In this document: in pieces, positions 32,527 to 41,009 of the stretch
Layout: every line of letters starts with the position of its first letter
How positions within the stretch are numbered: position 1 is the first letter of the stretch
Position numbers and translations under genes: made by a program
From: an uncultured Eubacteriales bacterium
Lineage (GTDB): Bacteria > Bacillota > Clostridia > Oscillospirales > CAG-272
Direction: 5' to 3'
Length of the DNA stretch: 64,000 bases
NCBI GenBank assembly: GCA_934393265.1
Contig: CAKRQL010000006.1
Location: forward strand, 1 to 64,000
Notes under the pieces: model-generated
The model's input: the letters and a program-made list of their open reading frames with translations, nothing else
Told to the model about the DNA's origin: nothing
The model's database searches: none

Positions 32527-35295
32527 ATGCTCAATCTCAAAGAAATAAGAAAGGAATATATCACCTCGTCCGAGACGGTGCACGCGCTCCGCGGCGTGAG
32601 CCTCGCCTTCAGAAAGAGCGAGTTTGTGTCAATACTCGGTCCCTCCGGCTGCGGAAAGACGACGCTGCTCAACATTATCGGCGGGCTCGACCACTACACA
32701 ACCGGCGACCTCGTGATAAACGGCAGGAGCACAACCTCCTTCACCGACCGCGACTGGGACGTCTACCGCAACCACAGAATAGGCTTCATATTCCAGAGCT
32801 ACAATCTCATTCCCCACCAGACGATACTCGGGAACGTCGAGCTCGCGCTCACTATCGCGGGAATATCCCGCGAGGAGAGGACGGAGCGGGCAAAGCGGGT
32901 GCTCGACCGCGTCGGTCTCTCGGGTCAGTACTATAAGCGACCGAACCAGCTCTCCGGCGGACAGTGTCAGCGCGTCGCGATAGCGCGCGCCCTCGTCAAC
33001 GACCCGGAGATACTCCTCGCCGACGAGCCGACCGGAGCCCTCGACACACAGACCTCCGTACAGATAATGGAGCTTATACGAGAAATATCCGGCGAGCGGC
33101 TCGTCATAATGGTCACCCATAACCCCGAGCTCGCAGAGCGGTATTCCACCCGTATCGTCCGCCTGCTCGACGGAGAGGTCACGGAGGACACGAACCCCTA
33201 CTCTCCCGAGGACGAGGAAGCCGAGTGCCGCGCGGAGCGCGAGGAGGAAGAGCGGGCAGAGCGCGCCGCGAGAGCCGATATAGAGGCGATAGCCGACAAG
33301 AAAGCAAGGAAAAAGGCAGAGCGCGCGCAAAAGCGCAGAAAAGAAAAGGCGAAGATGTCCTTCTTTGCCGCATTCCGCCTCTCCGCCCGGAACCTCATAT
33401 CCAAAAAGGGGCGCACGTCCATGGTCGGGATTGCCGGGTCGATAGGAATTATCGGCGTCGCGCTCGTTCTCGCATTCTCGGCGGGAATAAAGGGCTACAT
33501 AGTCTCCATGCAGGACGATATGCTCTCCGGCAACCCGATACTCATATCCGAGACGGCAATAGACCTCGAGGCACTGCAGAAGATGATGAGCACCGACGAA
33601 AAGGTGCAGATAACCGATAAGCGGAACGGATATGTATACGTAAACTCGATAGTCGAATATCTCGCGAAGATGAACAGCAACGTCGCGTCCATGATAATCA
33701 ACAACGAGATAACCGAGGACTATATGAAATACGTCCTCTCAATGCCGAAAGAGTATTACGCGGCAATGATACTTGATTACGGGATAGATTTAACGAACAA
33801 TATCTATACCGAGTTTGCAACCGAGGGCGGAGGAAAACAAAAGCTCTCGATAAGCGCGATAACCTCAATATATTCCTCCATTCTCGAGAAAACCGAGTTC
33901 AAGAATTACGCGGGCTACATTCCGACCCTTGCCCCCTCATTCAGACAGGCGCCGAACAACGCGGACTATATAGCGAGCCAGTATGAGGTTTACGGCAGGA
34001 TAGCCACCGGGAAAAACGAGATAATGCTCGTCCTCAACAAAAACGACGAGCTCGCCGACGTGCTCCTCGCCCGTCTCGGCTACTACACGCAGGACGAGTT
34101 TATGGAGATAGTCCACAACACCGGGCGAGACGAGGGCAGATACGACTTCAAGTATGAGTTCTCAAATGAAGAGCTCCTTTCAAAGAAGTTTACCTGGTAC
34201 CCGAACGATACCGTGTTCAGAAAGAACAACGGGCTTCTGACAAGTAAAACACAGCCCTACTTCTACACCGCCGGCAGCGACGGCTTCGCCGCGGAGGACG
34301 GGCTCGAGCTCGAGGTCGTCGGCATACTCACCCCGCGCGAGGACGTTTCGTTCGGCTGTATGGAGTCGGGCATCTACTACACCGCGGCTCTCTCGGATTT
34401 TGTCCTCCAAAGCAACCGCTCCTCCGAAATAGTGAACGAGCTTCGCGAGAACGGCAAGGACTCATACGTTTCGATGAAGGTAAACGACGTCTCCGTGGGC
34501 ATAAGCTACACCTACACCTACACCTATGAGGGCACCGAGTACACCGACACCGCATTCTGCGGCACGGTCGCGGATATGTCCGATATGCTCTCCTCCTTTG
34601 TAGGCGGTGGCGCGGGAATGGGCGGCGCAGGCGGCGCCGGGGGAATGGACGTATCCTCCGTCAAGTACCTTACGATGAAGGGGCTCGGCGGCAACACGGT
34701 GGCGTCGAAAATATCCGTTTTCCCGATAAGCTTTGACGACAAGGACCTTGTGACCGGGTATCTTGACAGGTGGAACAATGACGAGAGCCTGACAATAGAC
34801 GGCAAGGAGATAGAGAAAGCCGAACGCTCACGCGTCACGTATACCGACTCTCTTTCGCTCGTCATAAATATAATCAACACAATGATAAACGTCGTCTCCT
34901 ACGCGCTGATAGCCTTTACGTCAATATCCCTTGTGGTATCGACGGTCATGATAGGAATAATCACCTACGTTTCGGTGGTCGAGCGGATAAAGGAGATAGG
35001 AGTTATCCGCGCCCTCGGAGGCAGAAAACGCGACGTAAGGCACCTCTTCAATGCGGAGACCTTCATAATAGGGCTCCTCGCCGGGGTGTTCGGCGTAGCC
35101 GTTACCTATATCCTCTGCGGTGTGGCAAATGCGATACTCTACCCGCTCACCGGGGTGCCGCAGATAGCGATGCTGCCCGTGCCGCAGGCACTTCTCATGA
35201 TTGCGATAAGCGTTGCGCTTACGCTCATATCCGGTCTCATCCCCGCGTCCTCCGCGGCAAAGAAAGACCCGGTCGTGGCACTCAGAACCGAGTAA
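32527..35295 (+). CDS. Fused ABC ATPase-FtsX permease (MacB/lipoprotein-export type)
   Basis: A 922-residue single-chain transporter. Residues 1-220 are an ATPase of the MacB/LolD class: Walker A GPSGCGKT, signature LSGGQCQR, Walker B ILLADEPTGALD. A strongly charged linker (about 225-285, Glu/Arg/Lys-rich, coiled-coil-like) leads to the first transmembrane helix (about 300-320). A large extracytoplasmic domain (about 320-770) includes a Gly/Met-rich loop. Three C-terminal helices (about 785-910) with RIKEIGVIRALGGRKRDV complete the FtsX domain. Such proteins act as mechanotransmission exporters for peptides or lipoproteins; cargo is unknown. AGGAG sits unusually close (2 nt) to the ATG. Confidence 0.88.
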   Translation: MLNLKEIRKEYITSSETVHALRGVSLAFRKSEFVSILGPSGCGKTTLLNIIGGLDHYTTGDLVINGRSTTSFTDRDWDVYRNHRIGFIFQSYNLIPHQTILGNVELALTIAGISREERTERAKRVLDRVGLSGQYYKRPNQLSGGQCQRVAIARALVNDPEILLADEPTGALDTQTSVQIMELIREISGERLVIMVTHNPELAERYSTRIVRLLDGEVTEDTNPYSPEDEEAECRAEREEEERAERAARADIEAIADKKARKKAERAQKRRKEKAKMSFFAAFRLSARNLISKKGRTSMVGIAGSIGIIGVALVLAFSAGIKGYIVSMQDDMLSGNPILISETAIDLEALQKMMSTDEKVQITDKRNGYVYVNSIVEYLAKMNSNVASMIINNEITEDYMKYVLSMPKEYYAAMILDYGIDLTNNIYTEFATEGGGKQKLSISAITSIYSSILEKTEFKNYAGYIPTLAPSFRQAPNNADYIASQYEVYGRIATGKNEIMLVLNKNDELADVLLARLGYYTQDEFMEIVHNTGRDEGRYDFKYEFSNEELLSKKFTWYPNDTVFRKNNGLLTSKTQPYFYTAGSDGFAAEDGLELEVVGILTPREDVSFGCMESGIYYTAALSDFVLQSNRSSEIVNELRENGKDSYVSMKVNDVSVGISYTYTYTYEGTEYTDTAFCGTVADMSDMLSSFVGGGAGMGGAGGAGGMDVSSVKYLTMKGLGGNTVASKISVFPISFDDKDLVTGYLDRWNNDESLTIDGKEIEKAERSRVTYTDSLSLVINIINTMINVVSYALIAFTSISLVVSTVMIGIITYVSVVERIKEIGVIRALGGRKRDVRHLFNAETFIIGLLAGVFGVAVTYILCGVANAILYPLTGVPQIAMLPVPQALLMIAISVALTLISGLIPASSAAKKDPVVALRTE

Positions 35296-35329
35296 CGGCG
35301 CAGTCAACCCGAGTAACGGCGCAGTCAAC
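35288..35329. repeat. 21-bp tandem duplication over the ABC gene stop codon
   Basis: Two exact adjacent copies (35288-35308 and 35309-35329) begin CCGAGTAACGG. The first includes the ABC gene stop, the second repeats it out of use. It looks like a recent small duplication. Confidence 0.9.
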
Positions 35330-35350
35330 AAAAAAGCAAAATGTCAAAAG

Positions 35351-35381
35351 AAAAATCCGCGCCGGGGCGCGGATTTTTTAT
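35351..35381 (+). terminator. Terminator of the ABC exporter gene
   Basis: A 10-bp perfect stem (AAATCCGCGC at 35353-35362 with 35367-35376) runs into TTTTTTATT. An AAAAA run on the other side allows termination in both directions. Confidence 0.9.
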
Positions 35382-35411
35382 TAAGCTTTTGCAGAAAATG
35401 TTAATATTTAT

Positions 35412-35579
35412 TTACACAATCCGCACTTTTTTGACGGAGGCAAGCTCGTTGCTTTCAAGCTGCGTCATGTGCCGCACATTCTGTGCGCCAATTTCAATCT
35501 CGTGGCGCATGGCTTCGTATTCTTTCCGGAACTCCGGATCTTCCATTTGCTTTGCTTTGTATTTCTGTAAATCACTCAT
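35412..35579 (-). pseudogene. Remnant of an XRE-type antitoxin
   Basis: A 55-residue frame with GAGGAG upstream starts MSDLQKYKAKQMEDPEF. This resembles the N-terminus of HTH antitoxins that begin with a KY-x-K-x-x-DPEF helix and then HMTQ-ELA; here HMTQ is followed almost directly by a short unrelated tail (SVKKVRIV), so the helix-turn-helix is missing. No toxin gene is beside it. The ribosome site is good, so it may still be translated. It could instead be an intact small protein of unknown type. Confidence 0.5.
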
Positions 35580-35674
35580 ACAGAGGTCTCCTCTCATAAA
35601 ATGCGTTGATTTATTTGTTTGCTTGATTTTTACGTGCAAAGGCGCGTATAGCATTTGTCTGCGCTAACCTACAC

Positions 35675-35834
35675 ACGGCAAAGCCGTATTTCACTGCGCG
35701 CCCGCGCGCCATGCCCCCACGCTAACCTGCACTCGGCGACAGCCGAATACCACTTGCCGACAGGCAAATAGCACACGGCGACAGCCGTATATCACTGTGA
35801 GCGGAGCGAACAATATCACTGCGCCGGAGGCGCA
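35675..35834. repeat. ATNNCAC box array with hairpin spacers (array C)
   Basis: Boxes ATTTCAC (35688), ATACCAC (35747), ATAGCAC (35768), ATATCAC (35789) and ATATCAC (35813) alternate with hairpins ACGGC/GCCGT, GCGCGC/GCGCGC, CGGC/GCCG, TTGCC/GGCAA, ACGGC/GCCGT and TGCGCC/GGCGCA. The last hairpin lies inside the final codons of apbE. It is the longest and most diverged of the three arrays. Confidence 0.8.
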
Positions 35835-36880
35835 ATTTTTCTGACGCTCCCGTCCTTCATAACCCAGACGGCATAAGTCGGGGCACCAGAGACGCCGTGG
35901 CGGGCGAGAGATGAGAGGAGTGCCACACCGTCATCATACGAAAGTATAAACAGCGCAGTCGACAGCGCGTCTGCCATCCCCGCGTCTGGCGACGTGACGC
36001 TTACCGAGGCAAAATTATCCGCCGGGTACCCCGTCACGGGGTCGGTTATATGCCCGTATTCCCTGCCGTCCACCGTCAGCTTACGCTCGTATGCCCCGGA
36101 GGTCGCGACGGCGTCATCCGAGAGGGTGAGACGCGCGGAATACCCGCTCCCGAGGGGATTTTTTATCCCTGTCTCAAAGCCGGCGCCGCCCGGCTTTGTC
36201 CCTATTGCGCGGAGATTCCCCCCGAGGTCGATAACAAGCGAGGTATACCCCGCGCTTTCCATTTTCCCGGCTATCAGCTCCGCGGCATAGCCCTTTGCTA
36301 TCGCGCCGACGTCAAGCGACATTGCCGCGTCAAGTATCGCCGCCGTGCCGTCGCCGGGCAGGGATAAATTATCCATACTGCAGTGGCGCATAGCCTCCGA
36401 AATATCCGTCTCCGACGGGAGATACGGTGTGTCAGCATACCGCGCGTCATGCCAGAGGGAGGTCACGGCACCCAGCGCAATATTCACCGCGCCGCGCGTC
36501 ATATCAAAAACCTCCGTGCCGAAGCGCAGGAGTCCCTCAACGTCCGGCAGAACCGATACACGCCCCTGCCCCGCCATGTGATTTAGGTAGGCTATCGTAC
36601 CCGGCGAACCCTCGCCGTATATATCAAAATGCGCGTCATACTCCGCGAGGAGCGAGACGAAAAGAGCAGCCTTTTTGTCAAAGTCTCCATCCCCGGAGTA
36701 GTCGTACAGCGTGCATACGGTGTCAAACCTCCCGTAGACCTCCTTTTTCAGTACACGCCCCCCGCCGCAGGAGAAGAGCGGCAGCACCGAAGCAAGCAGC
36801 AGCACAGCAAAAAGAAGAAACGCCGGAAATCTTTTTTTCATTGCTTTTTTGCCTTCGTATATGATATTGCAATTTTTCAT
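35816..36880 (-). CDS. apbE: FAD:protein FMN transferase (ApbE), lipoprotein
   Basis: A 354-residue exported flavin transferase that attaches FMN to Thr residues of redox proteins such as Rnf or Nqr subunits. The lipobox LFSC ends the signal (Cys at about 38 from this start). The core motifs are present: SLDVGAIAKGYAAE, VIDLGGNLRAIG and YGHITDPVTGYPAD with the Mg-binding acidic residues. The ATG at 36880 has GGAG 5 nt upstream; an internal ATG at 36841 gives a shorter, more standard signal peptide but a poor site. The C-terminal codons are contributed by repeat array C. No flavoprotein target gene is adjacent. Confidence 0.9.
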   Translation of the reverse strand: MKNCNIIYEGKKAMKKRFPAFLLFAVLLLASVLPLFSCGGGRVLKKEVYGRFDTVCTLYDYSGDGDFDKKAALFVSLLAEYDAHFDIYGEGSPGTIAYLNHMAGQGRVSVLPDVEGLLRFGTEVFDMTRGAVNIALGAVTSLWHDARYADTPYLPSETDISEAMRHCSMDNLSLPGDGTAAILDAAMSLDVGAIAKGYAAELIAGKMESAGYTSLVIDLGGNLRAIGTKPGGAGFETGIKNPLGSGYSARLTLSDDAVATSGAYERKLTVDGREYGHITDPVTGYPADNFASVSVTSPDAGMADALSTALFILSYDDGVALLSSLARHGVSGAPTYAVWVMKDGSVRKIAPPAQ

Positions 36881-36936
36881 AATTTCTCCGGATTAAGCAC
36901 CGGGGTTATCCGCCCCGGATTTTATTTTACACGGGT

Positions 36937-36966
36937 AGTATATCACCCCGCCCCGCCCCTTGTCAA
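36937..36966 (-). promoter_or_regulatory. Promoter of apbE
   Basis: On the minus strand TTGACA (36961-36966), an 18-bp G-rich spacer and TATACT (36937-36942). Confidence 0.65.
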
Positions 36967-37022
36967 TCCCGGGAGGGCGGCGGAAGGAATATAATGCAAA
37001 ACGGATTTTTAATCTTCCGTGC

Positions 37023-37051
37023 TTTACAAATTCATATTCTCATGATAAAAT
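37023..37051 (+). promoter_or_regulatory. Promoter of the 37098 membrane protein gene
   Basis: TTTACA (37023-37028), 17 bp, TAAAAT (37046-37051). Confidence 0.65.
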
Positions 37052-37097
37052 AAAGCTGATAAATGGGAGATGCCCCCCTGAAAGACGAGGTAAAAAT

Positions 37098-37859
37098 ATG
37101 TCCGAAAACGACGCGGAGCGAGACCGCGACCGCGGAATAAAAATAAAAATGACCCCGACGCAGCGTATAGAAAACTTCTGGTACCACTACAAATGGCATA
37201 CCGTCGTCGCGCTGTTTCTCATTGCGGTCATAATAATCTGCTCCATCCAGTGCGGAACAAAGGAAAAATACGATATATACATCGCCTACGCGGGGAGCCG
37301 CGAGGTGAAAATGACGGCGGCGGACGGCGACAAGTCCGAATACGAGGAGCTGCTCACCTCCCTGCGCGCCGTCGCGCCGGACGAAAACGGAGACTGCAGG
37401 ACCTCCGTCTCTCTGCGTACACTCTGGCTACTGACTCAGGCAGAGCAGACTGCTCTCGCGGAAAAGCTCCGCGAGGAGGGGAAAGGCGAGGAAATAAACT
37501 ATACCCTGCTCCGCGAAAATTCGGAGGTATATCAGAACAGTATCCTCCTCGGCGACTATTATCTGTGGTTCATGTCCGAGAGCCTGTATCTCGAGAACCG
37601 GGAGCAGGGCGGGAGCCCGCTTTTTGCCGACCTCCGGGAATATGTCGGCGGGGCGGAGGTCACCTATCTTGACTCCTCCGCAGTCTACCTTTCCTCCACT
37701 GCGTTCGGGCGGCTGCCCGGGCTTTCCTCTATGCCGGAGGGCACCGTGATCTGCCTCCGCCGTCGGAGCGAATCTCCGTTCGGGGGCAACAAAAAGACCG
37801 CCGAGAGCTACTATCGGGCGAGCGAGGACACCCTCCGCGCGATATTCTCATACAGCTGA
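37098..37859 (+). CDS. Single-pass membrane protein of unknown function
   Basis: A 253-residue protein not recognised as a named family. Residues 1-25 are charged and cytoplasmic (MSENDAERDRDRG), one hydrophobic helix covers about 37-55 (VVALFLIAVIIICSI), and the remaining 200 residues are soluble and outside, with YDIYIAYAGS and LGDYYLWFMS segments. It may be a tail-out sensor or envelope factor; nothing in the sequence decides. The ATG at 37098 has GAGG 9 nt upstream; the in-frame start at 36960 runs through the promoter and is rejected. The spoVM-like gene lies 65 bp downstream in the same direction. Confidence 0.8.
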   Translation: MSENDAERDRDRGIKIKMTPTQRIENFWYHYKWHTVVALFLIAVIIICSIQCGTKEKYDIYIAYAGSREVKMTAADGDKSEYEELLTSLRAVAPDENGDCRTSVSLRTLWLLTQAEQTALAEKLREEGKGEEINYTLLRENSEVYQNSILLGDYYLWFMSESLYLENREQGGSPLFADLREYVGGAEVTYLDSSAVYLSSTAFGRLPGLSSMPEGTVICLRRRSESPFGGNKKTAESYYRASEDTLRAIFSYS

Positions 37860-37924
37860 CGGCACAGGCGGGCGCGGCTTCACATATACTGTCAATGGGC
37901 GAACCCGACACATAAGGAGAAGTC

Positions 37925-38014
37925 ATGAAAATAGTTATAATCCGCTCGCCGAAGCTGCTCTCCCCGATACTCGCGAAAATCTTCGGCATTACATTACAGA
38001 AAAAGACAGGATAA
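37925..38014 (+). CDS. spoVM: SpoVM-like spore coat anchoring peptide
   Basis: A 29-residue peptide, MKIVIIRSPKLLSPILAKIF followed by GITLQKKTG. It matches the pattern of SpoVM (B. subtilis MKFYTIKLPKFLGGIVRAML): MK plus beta-like start, a Pro-Lys pair at 9-10, then an amphipathic helix and a basic end. SpoVM recognises the curved forespore membrane and anchors SpoIVA. AAGGAG lies 5 nt before the ATG and a strong terminator follows at once. It is too short for default gene callers. It implies that the organism sporulates or descends from spore formers. Confidence 0.85.
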   Translation: MKIVIIRSPKLLSPILAKIFGITLQKKTG

Positions 38015-38029
38015 CAGAATAAAAAGCAT

Positions 38030-38076
38030 AGCCTGACCCACGGAAAAACCGTACACGGGTCAGGCTTTTTCTGTTT
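38030..38076 (+). terminator. Terminator shared by spoVM and the flavodiiron gene
   Basis: A 10-bp stem (AGCCTGACCC at 38030-38039 with 38057-38066) encloses a CACGG/CCGTG hairpin; TTTTT follows on the plus strand and a weaker T run on the minus strand. Confidence 0.88.
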
Positions 38077-38085
38077 TTCAGTGGC

Positions 38086-39261
38086 TTATTCCGCTTTTGC
38101 CGGTGCCGCGAGCTCGTCTGCCATACAGCGCAGAGTCTCCCGGTTTTCCTCCGTCAGAGCGGAGCGGATTGTAAGCTGATTTGCGGCGTAGGTTATATCC
38201 TTTGCCCCCTCGAGCATACCGCGCATAACGCGACAGGCAACAGGAGCCCAGCTACCGTTTTCGATAAGAGCTACGCGGCGGGAGCGATAGGAGCGCTCAG
38301 TGAGCGCGTCAATGAACGTCCGCATAAAGGGGAACACGCCGCCGTTGTAGGTCGGGGTCGCGAGGACGAGACGGTCAAAGCGGAACGCATCCGCAACCGC
38401 CATCGCCATATCGCACGTCGATAGGTCGTGAATAACCGCCGTCACACCCCGCTCTCCGAGCTCATGCGCGAGCACATCCGCCGCCTCCCTCGTATTGCCG
38501 TAGACCGACGCACAGACGATAGCGACGCCCGGCTCCTCCGGGGTATAGGACGACCAAAGGTCATAGAGATGTATGTAATAGCCGAGGTTTTCGGTAAGCG
38601 GATTTCCGTGCAGGGGGAGTATCATTTTTATATCGAGCGCGGACGCCTTTTTAAGGAGCGACTGAACCTGCGCGCCGTACTTTCCGACTATGCCGATATA
38701 ATATCTCCTCGCCTCGTCTGCCCAGTCCCCCTCGTGCGAATAGGTGCCGAAGCGACCGAAGCCGTCCGCCGAAAAGAGCGCCCTGTCGCAGGCGTCATAG
38801 GTCACCATGACCTCCGGCCAGTGGACCATCGGGGCAAATACGAACGTCAGGGTGTGTCTGCCGAGGGAAAGCGTCTCCCCGTCCTTTACGACAAGGCGGC
38901 GCGGAGCTATCTCACCGCCGAAGAACTGCTCCATCATCGCGAAGGTCTTTGCATTTCCGACGACGGTTGTGTCCGGGTAGGCATGAAGAAACTCCGCAAT
39001 CCCCGCGGAATGGTCGGGCTCCATGTGCTGTACTATGAGATAGTCCGGCTGCCCGCCGCCGAGCGCGGCGGCGACATTCTCAAGCCACTCTCCGACGAAG
39101 TGAGCGTCCACGGTGTCCATAACCGCCGTTTTTTCGTCCATGATAACATAGGAATTGTAGCACATTCCGTGAACGCTGTACTGCCCCTCAAAAAGCCGGC
39201 AGTCCCCGTCGCTGACACCGACGTAAAAAATATCGTCGGTTATATTCTCAAGCTCTCTCAT
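38086..39261 (-). CDS. fprA: A-type flavoprotein (flavodiiron protein)
   Basis: A 391-residue soluble enzyme that reduces O2 or NO, protecting anaerobes. The N-terminal metallo-beta-lactamase-like domain carries the diiron ligands QHMEPDH (H79, E81, D83, H84) and later His residues in APMVHWPE and LPLHGNP. The C-terminal flavodoxin domain starts at about 250 (VAIVCASVYGNTREAADVL) and binds FMN. Its start overlaps the stop of the upstream zinc-ribbon gene by 4 nt (ATGA), so the true ATG is at 39261; the longer frame is the shadow of that gene. The electron donor (rubredoxin or similar) is not in this window. Confidence 0.93.
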   Translation of the reverse strand: MRELENITDDIFYVGVSDGDCRLFEGQYSVHGMCYNSYVIMDEKTAVMDTVDAHFVGEWLENVAAALGGGQPDYLIVQHMEPDHSAGIAEFLHAYPDTTVVGNAKTFAMMEQFFGGEIAPRRLVVKDGETLSLGRHTLTFVFAPMVHWPEVMVTYDACDRALFSADGFGRFGTYSHEGDWADEARRYYIGIVGKYGAQVQSLLKKASALDIKMILPLHGNPLTENLGYYIHLYDLWSSYTPEEPGVAIVCASVYGNTREAADVLAHELGERGVTAVIHDLSTCDMAMAVADAFRFDRLVLATPTYNGGVFPFMRTFIDALTERSYRSRRVALIENGSWAPVACRVMRGMLEGAKDITYAANQLTIRSALTEENRETLRCMADELAAPAKAE

Positions 39262-39761
39262 TTTCTGTCCTCGTTTTCTCCGAGCCGCGCGCCGCAGTCC
39301 GGGCAGAATTTCGCGCCCTCGGGTACCGCCGCACCGCAGGAGGGGCAGGCAGAGCCCACCGGGGCACCGCACTCCGGGCAGAATTTATCTCCGTCGGAGT
39401 ATTTCCCGCCACAGCGCGGGCAGGTCATCTTCGCGGCGTCGTCTTTCGCGGCGCGGACGGTCTTTACAACTTCCTCTCTCGTGCCGTCAAGCATATAATT
39501 TGCCGCGTCGCGTTGTGCGGGCACGGTCTGCGATACGGCATAGGACTGGAGAGCCCCCATAAATCCGAAAAGCAGACAGACGGCTCCGGCAAAAAGGAGC
39601 GGCATGCCGATAAAGAGGAGGAAGAAGAGACGCGGCGCCTCTCCGCTTGCTGCCGACGAAAAGAAGTCGGTCATTCCGATAACTATCAAAACGAGCGCAG
39701 GTATTATTATGGCGGCGCCCGCTATGCGCAGGGTCGTTCTGGCTTTTGTATGGTTTTTCAT
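39258..39761 (-). CDS. Membrane protein with two C-terminal zinc ribbons
   Basis: A 167-residue protein with two hydrophobic helices (about 12-33 and 45-68) and a cytoplasmic tail with four CxxC-type knuckles (CPRC, CPEC, CPSC, CPDC) forming two zinc ribbons. It ends ENEDRK and overlaps fprA by 4 nt. AGGAT precedes the ATG. Function unknown; coupling to a flavodiiron gene hints at a role in oxidative stress, but similar ribbon proteins are widespread and generic. Confidence 0.85.
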   Translation of the reverse strand: MKNHTKARTTLRIAGAAIIIPALVLIVIGMTDFFSSAASGEAPRLFFLLFIGMPLLFAGAVCLLFGFMGALQSYAVSQTVPAQRDAANYMLDGTREEVVKTVRAAKDDAAKMTCPRCGGKYSDGDKFCPECGAPVGSACPSCGAAVPEGAKFCPDCGARLGENEDRK

Positions 39762-39887
39762 ATTTCTTATCCTTTCTCCGGTATACCCCGGTCAAGTGTA
39801 TTTTAACATATCCGCCCGGACATTTCAATACCCGCACGCATACTTTTTTGCCCGCCCGGGTCGCGGGCGCGAATTTCCGTGCGCGTG

Positions 39888-39916
39888 TTGACAATCGCCC
39901 CCGCGTGTTATATAAT
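39888..39916 (+). promoter_or_regulatory. Consensus promoter of trpS-ansA-birA
   Basis: TTGACA (39888-39893), 17 bp, TATAAT (39911-39916), exact. The leader is only about 25 nt, so there is no room for a T-box. Confidence 0.9.
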
Positions 39917-39947
39917 ATAACAAAAAACATCATGTGAGGCAGACAAT

Positions 39948-41009
39948 ATGGAAAAGATAATACTCACCGGAGACCGCCCGACAGGCAGGCTCCACGTCGG
40001 ACACTATGTGGGCTCGCTCAAGGAGCGCGTCAGGCTCCAGAACTCGGGGCTCTACGACAAAATATATATAATGATTGCCGACGCGCAGGCACTCACAGAT
40101 AATGCGGAGCACCCCGAAAAGGTCAGAAGCAATATAATGCAGGTCGCCCTCGACTATCTCGCATGCGGAATAGACCCGGAGAAATCGACGATATTCATCC
40201 AGTCGATGGTGCCGGAGCTCACCGAGCTGACCTTTTATTACATGAACCTCGTCACCGTTGCGCGCGTCCAGCGCAACCCGACGGTGAAAGCCGAGATACA
40301 GATGAGAAACTTTGCCCAGAGCATCCCGGTCGGCTTCTTCTGCTACCCGATAAGCCAGGCGGCGGACATCACGGCATTCCGCGCGACGACCGTCCCCGTA
40401 GGGGAGGATCAGGCGCCGATGATTGAGCAGTGCAAGGAGATAGTGAAAAAATTCAACGCGGTATACGGAGAGACGCTCACCGACCCGGAGATGGTCCTCC
40501 CCGGGAACGCCGCCTGCCTCCGCCTCCCCGGTATTGACGGAAAGGCGAAAATGAGCAAATCCCTCGGCAACTGCATATATCTCTCCGACACAGAGGAGGA
40601 TATAAAGAAAAAGGTCATGTCGATGTTCACCGACCCGACGCACCTCCGCCGGGAGGATCCCGGACACACCGAGGGGAACCCGGTTTTTATCTACCTTGAC
40701 GCATTCTGCCGGGACGAGCACTTCTCTGAATTTCTCCCCGAGTACAAAAACCTCGACGAGCTGAAAGAACACTACCGCCGCGGCGGGCTCGGCGACGTGA
40801 CGGTCAAAAAATTCTTAAACAACGTCATTCAGTCGGAGCTCCGACCGATACGCGAGAGACGACAGCTGTGGGAGGGACGCCTCCCGGAGGTCTGTGAGAT
40901 ACTCCGCGCGGGGAGCGAGCGGGCGAGATGCGCCGCGGCGGAAACCCTCCGCGACGTGCGCCGCGCCATGAAAATAGACTATTTTGAGGACGGAAATCTT
41001 CTGAAATGA
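39948..41009 (+). CDS. trpS: Tryptophanyl-tRNA synthetase
   Basis: A 353-residue class I synthetase that charges tRNA-Trp. The HIGH motif appears as HVGH (residues 16-19), and KMSKS lies at about 201-205. SQAADITAFRAT and VGEDQAPMIEQ are TrpRS segments for tryptophan and ATP. Length is typical. GAGG lies 9 nt upstream of the ATG. It is the first of three coupled genes; the stop overlaps ansA by 4 nt. Confidence 0.96.
   Translation: MEKIILTGDRPTGRLHVGHYVGSLKERVRLQNSGLYDKIYIMIADAQALTDNAEHPEKVRSNIMQVALDYLACGIDPEKSTIFIQSMVPELTELTFYYMNLVTVARVQRNPTVKAEIQMRNFAQSIPVGFFCYPISQAADITAFRATTVPVGEDQAPMIEQCKEIVKKFNAVYGETLTDPEMVLPGNAACLRLPGIDGKAKMSKSLGNCIYLSDTEEDIKKKVMSMFTDPTHLRREDPGHTEGNPVFIYLDAFCRDEHFSEFLPEYKNLDELKEHYRRGGLGDVTVKKFLNNVIQSELRPIRERRQLWEGRLPEVCEILRAGSERARCAAAETLRDVRRAMKIDYFEDGNLLK

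Noticed and set aside
36960..37859. Longer start at 36960 for the membrane protein
   Set aside because: It would run through the divergent promoters; the ATG at 37098 has a proper ribosome site and a natural N-terminus.
39794..39947. T-box or other riboswitch before trpS
   Set aside because: The consensus promoter leaves only about 25 nt of leader and no specifier or antiterminator structure is seen.
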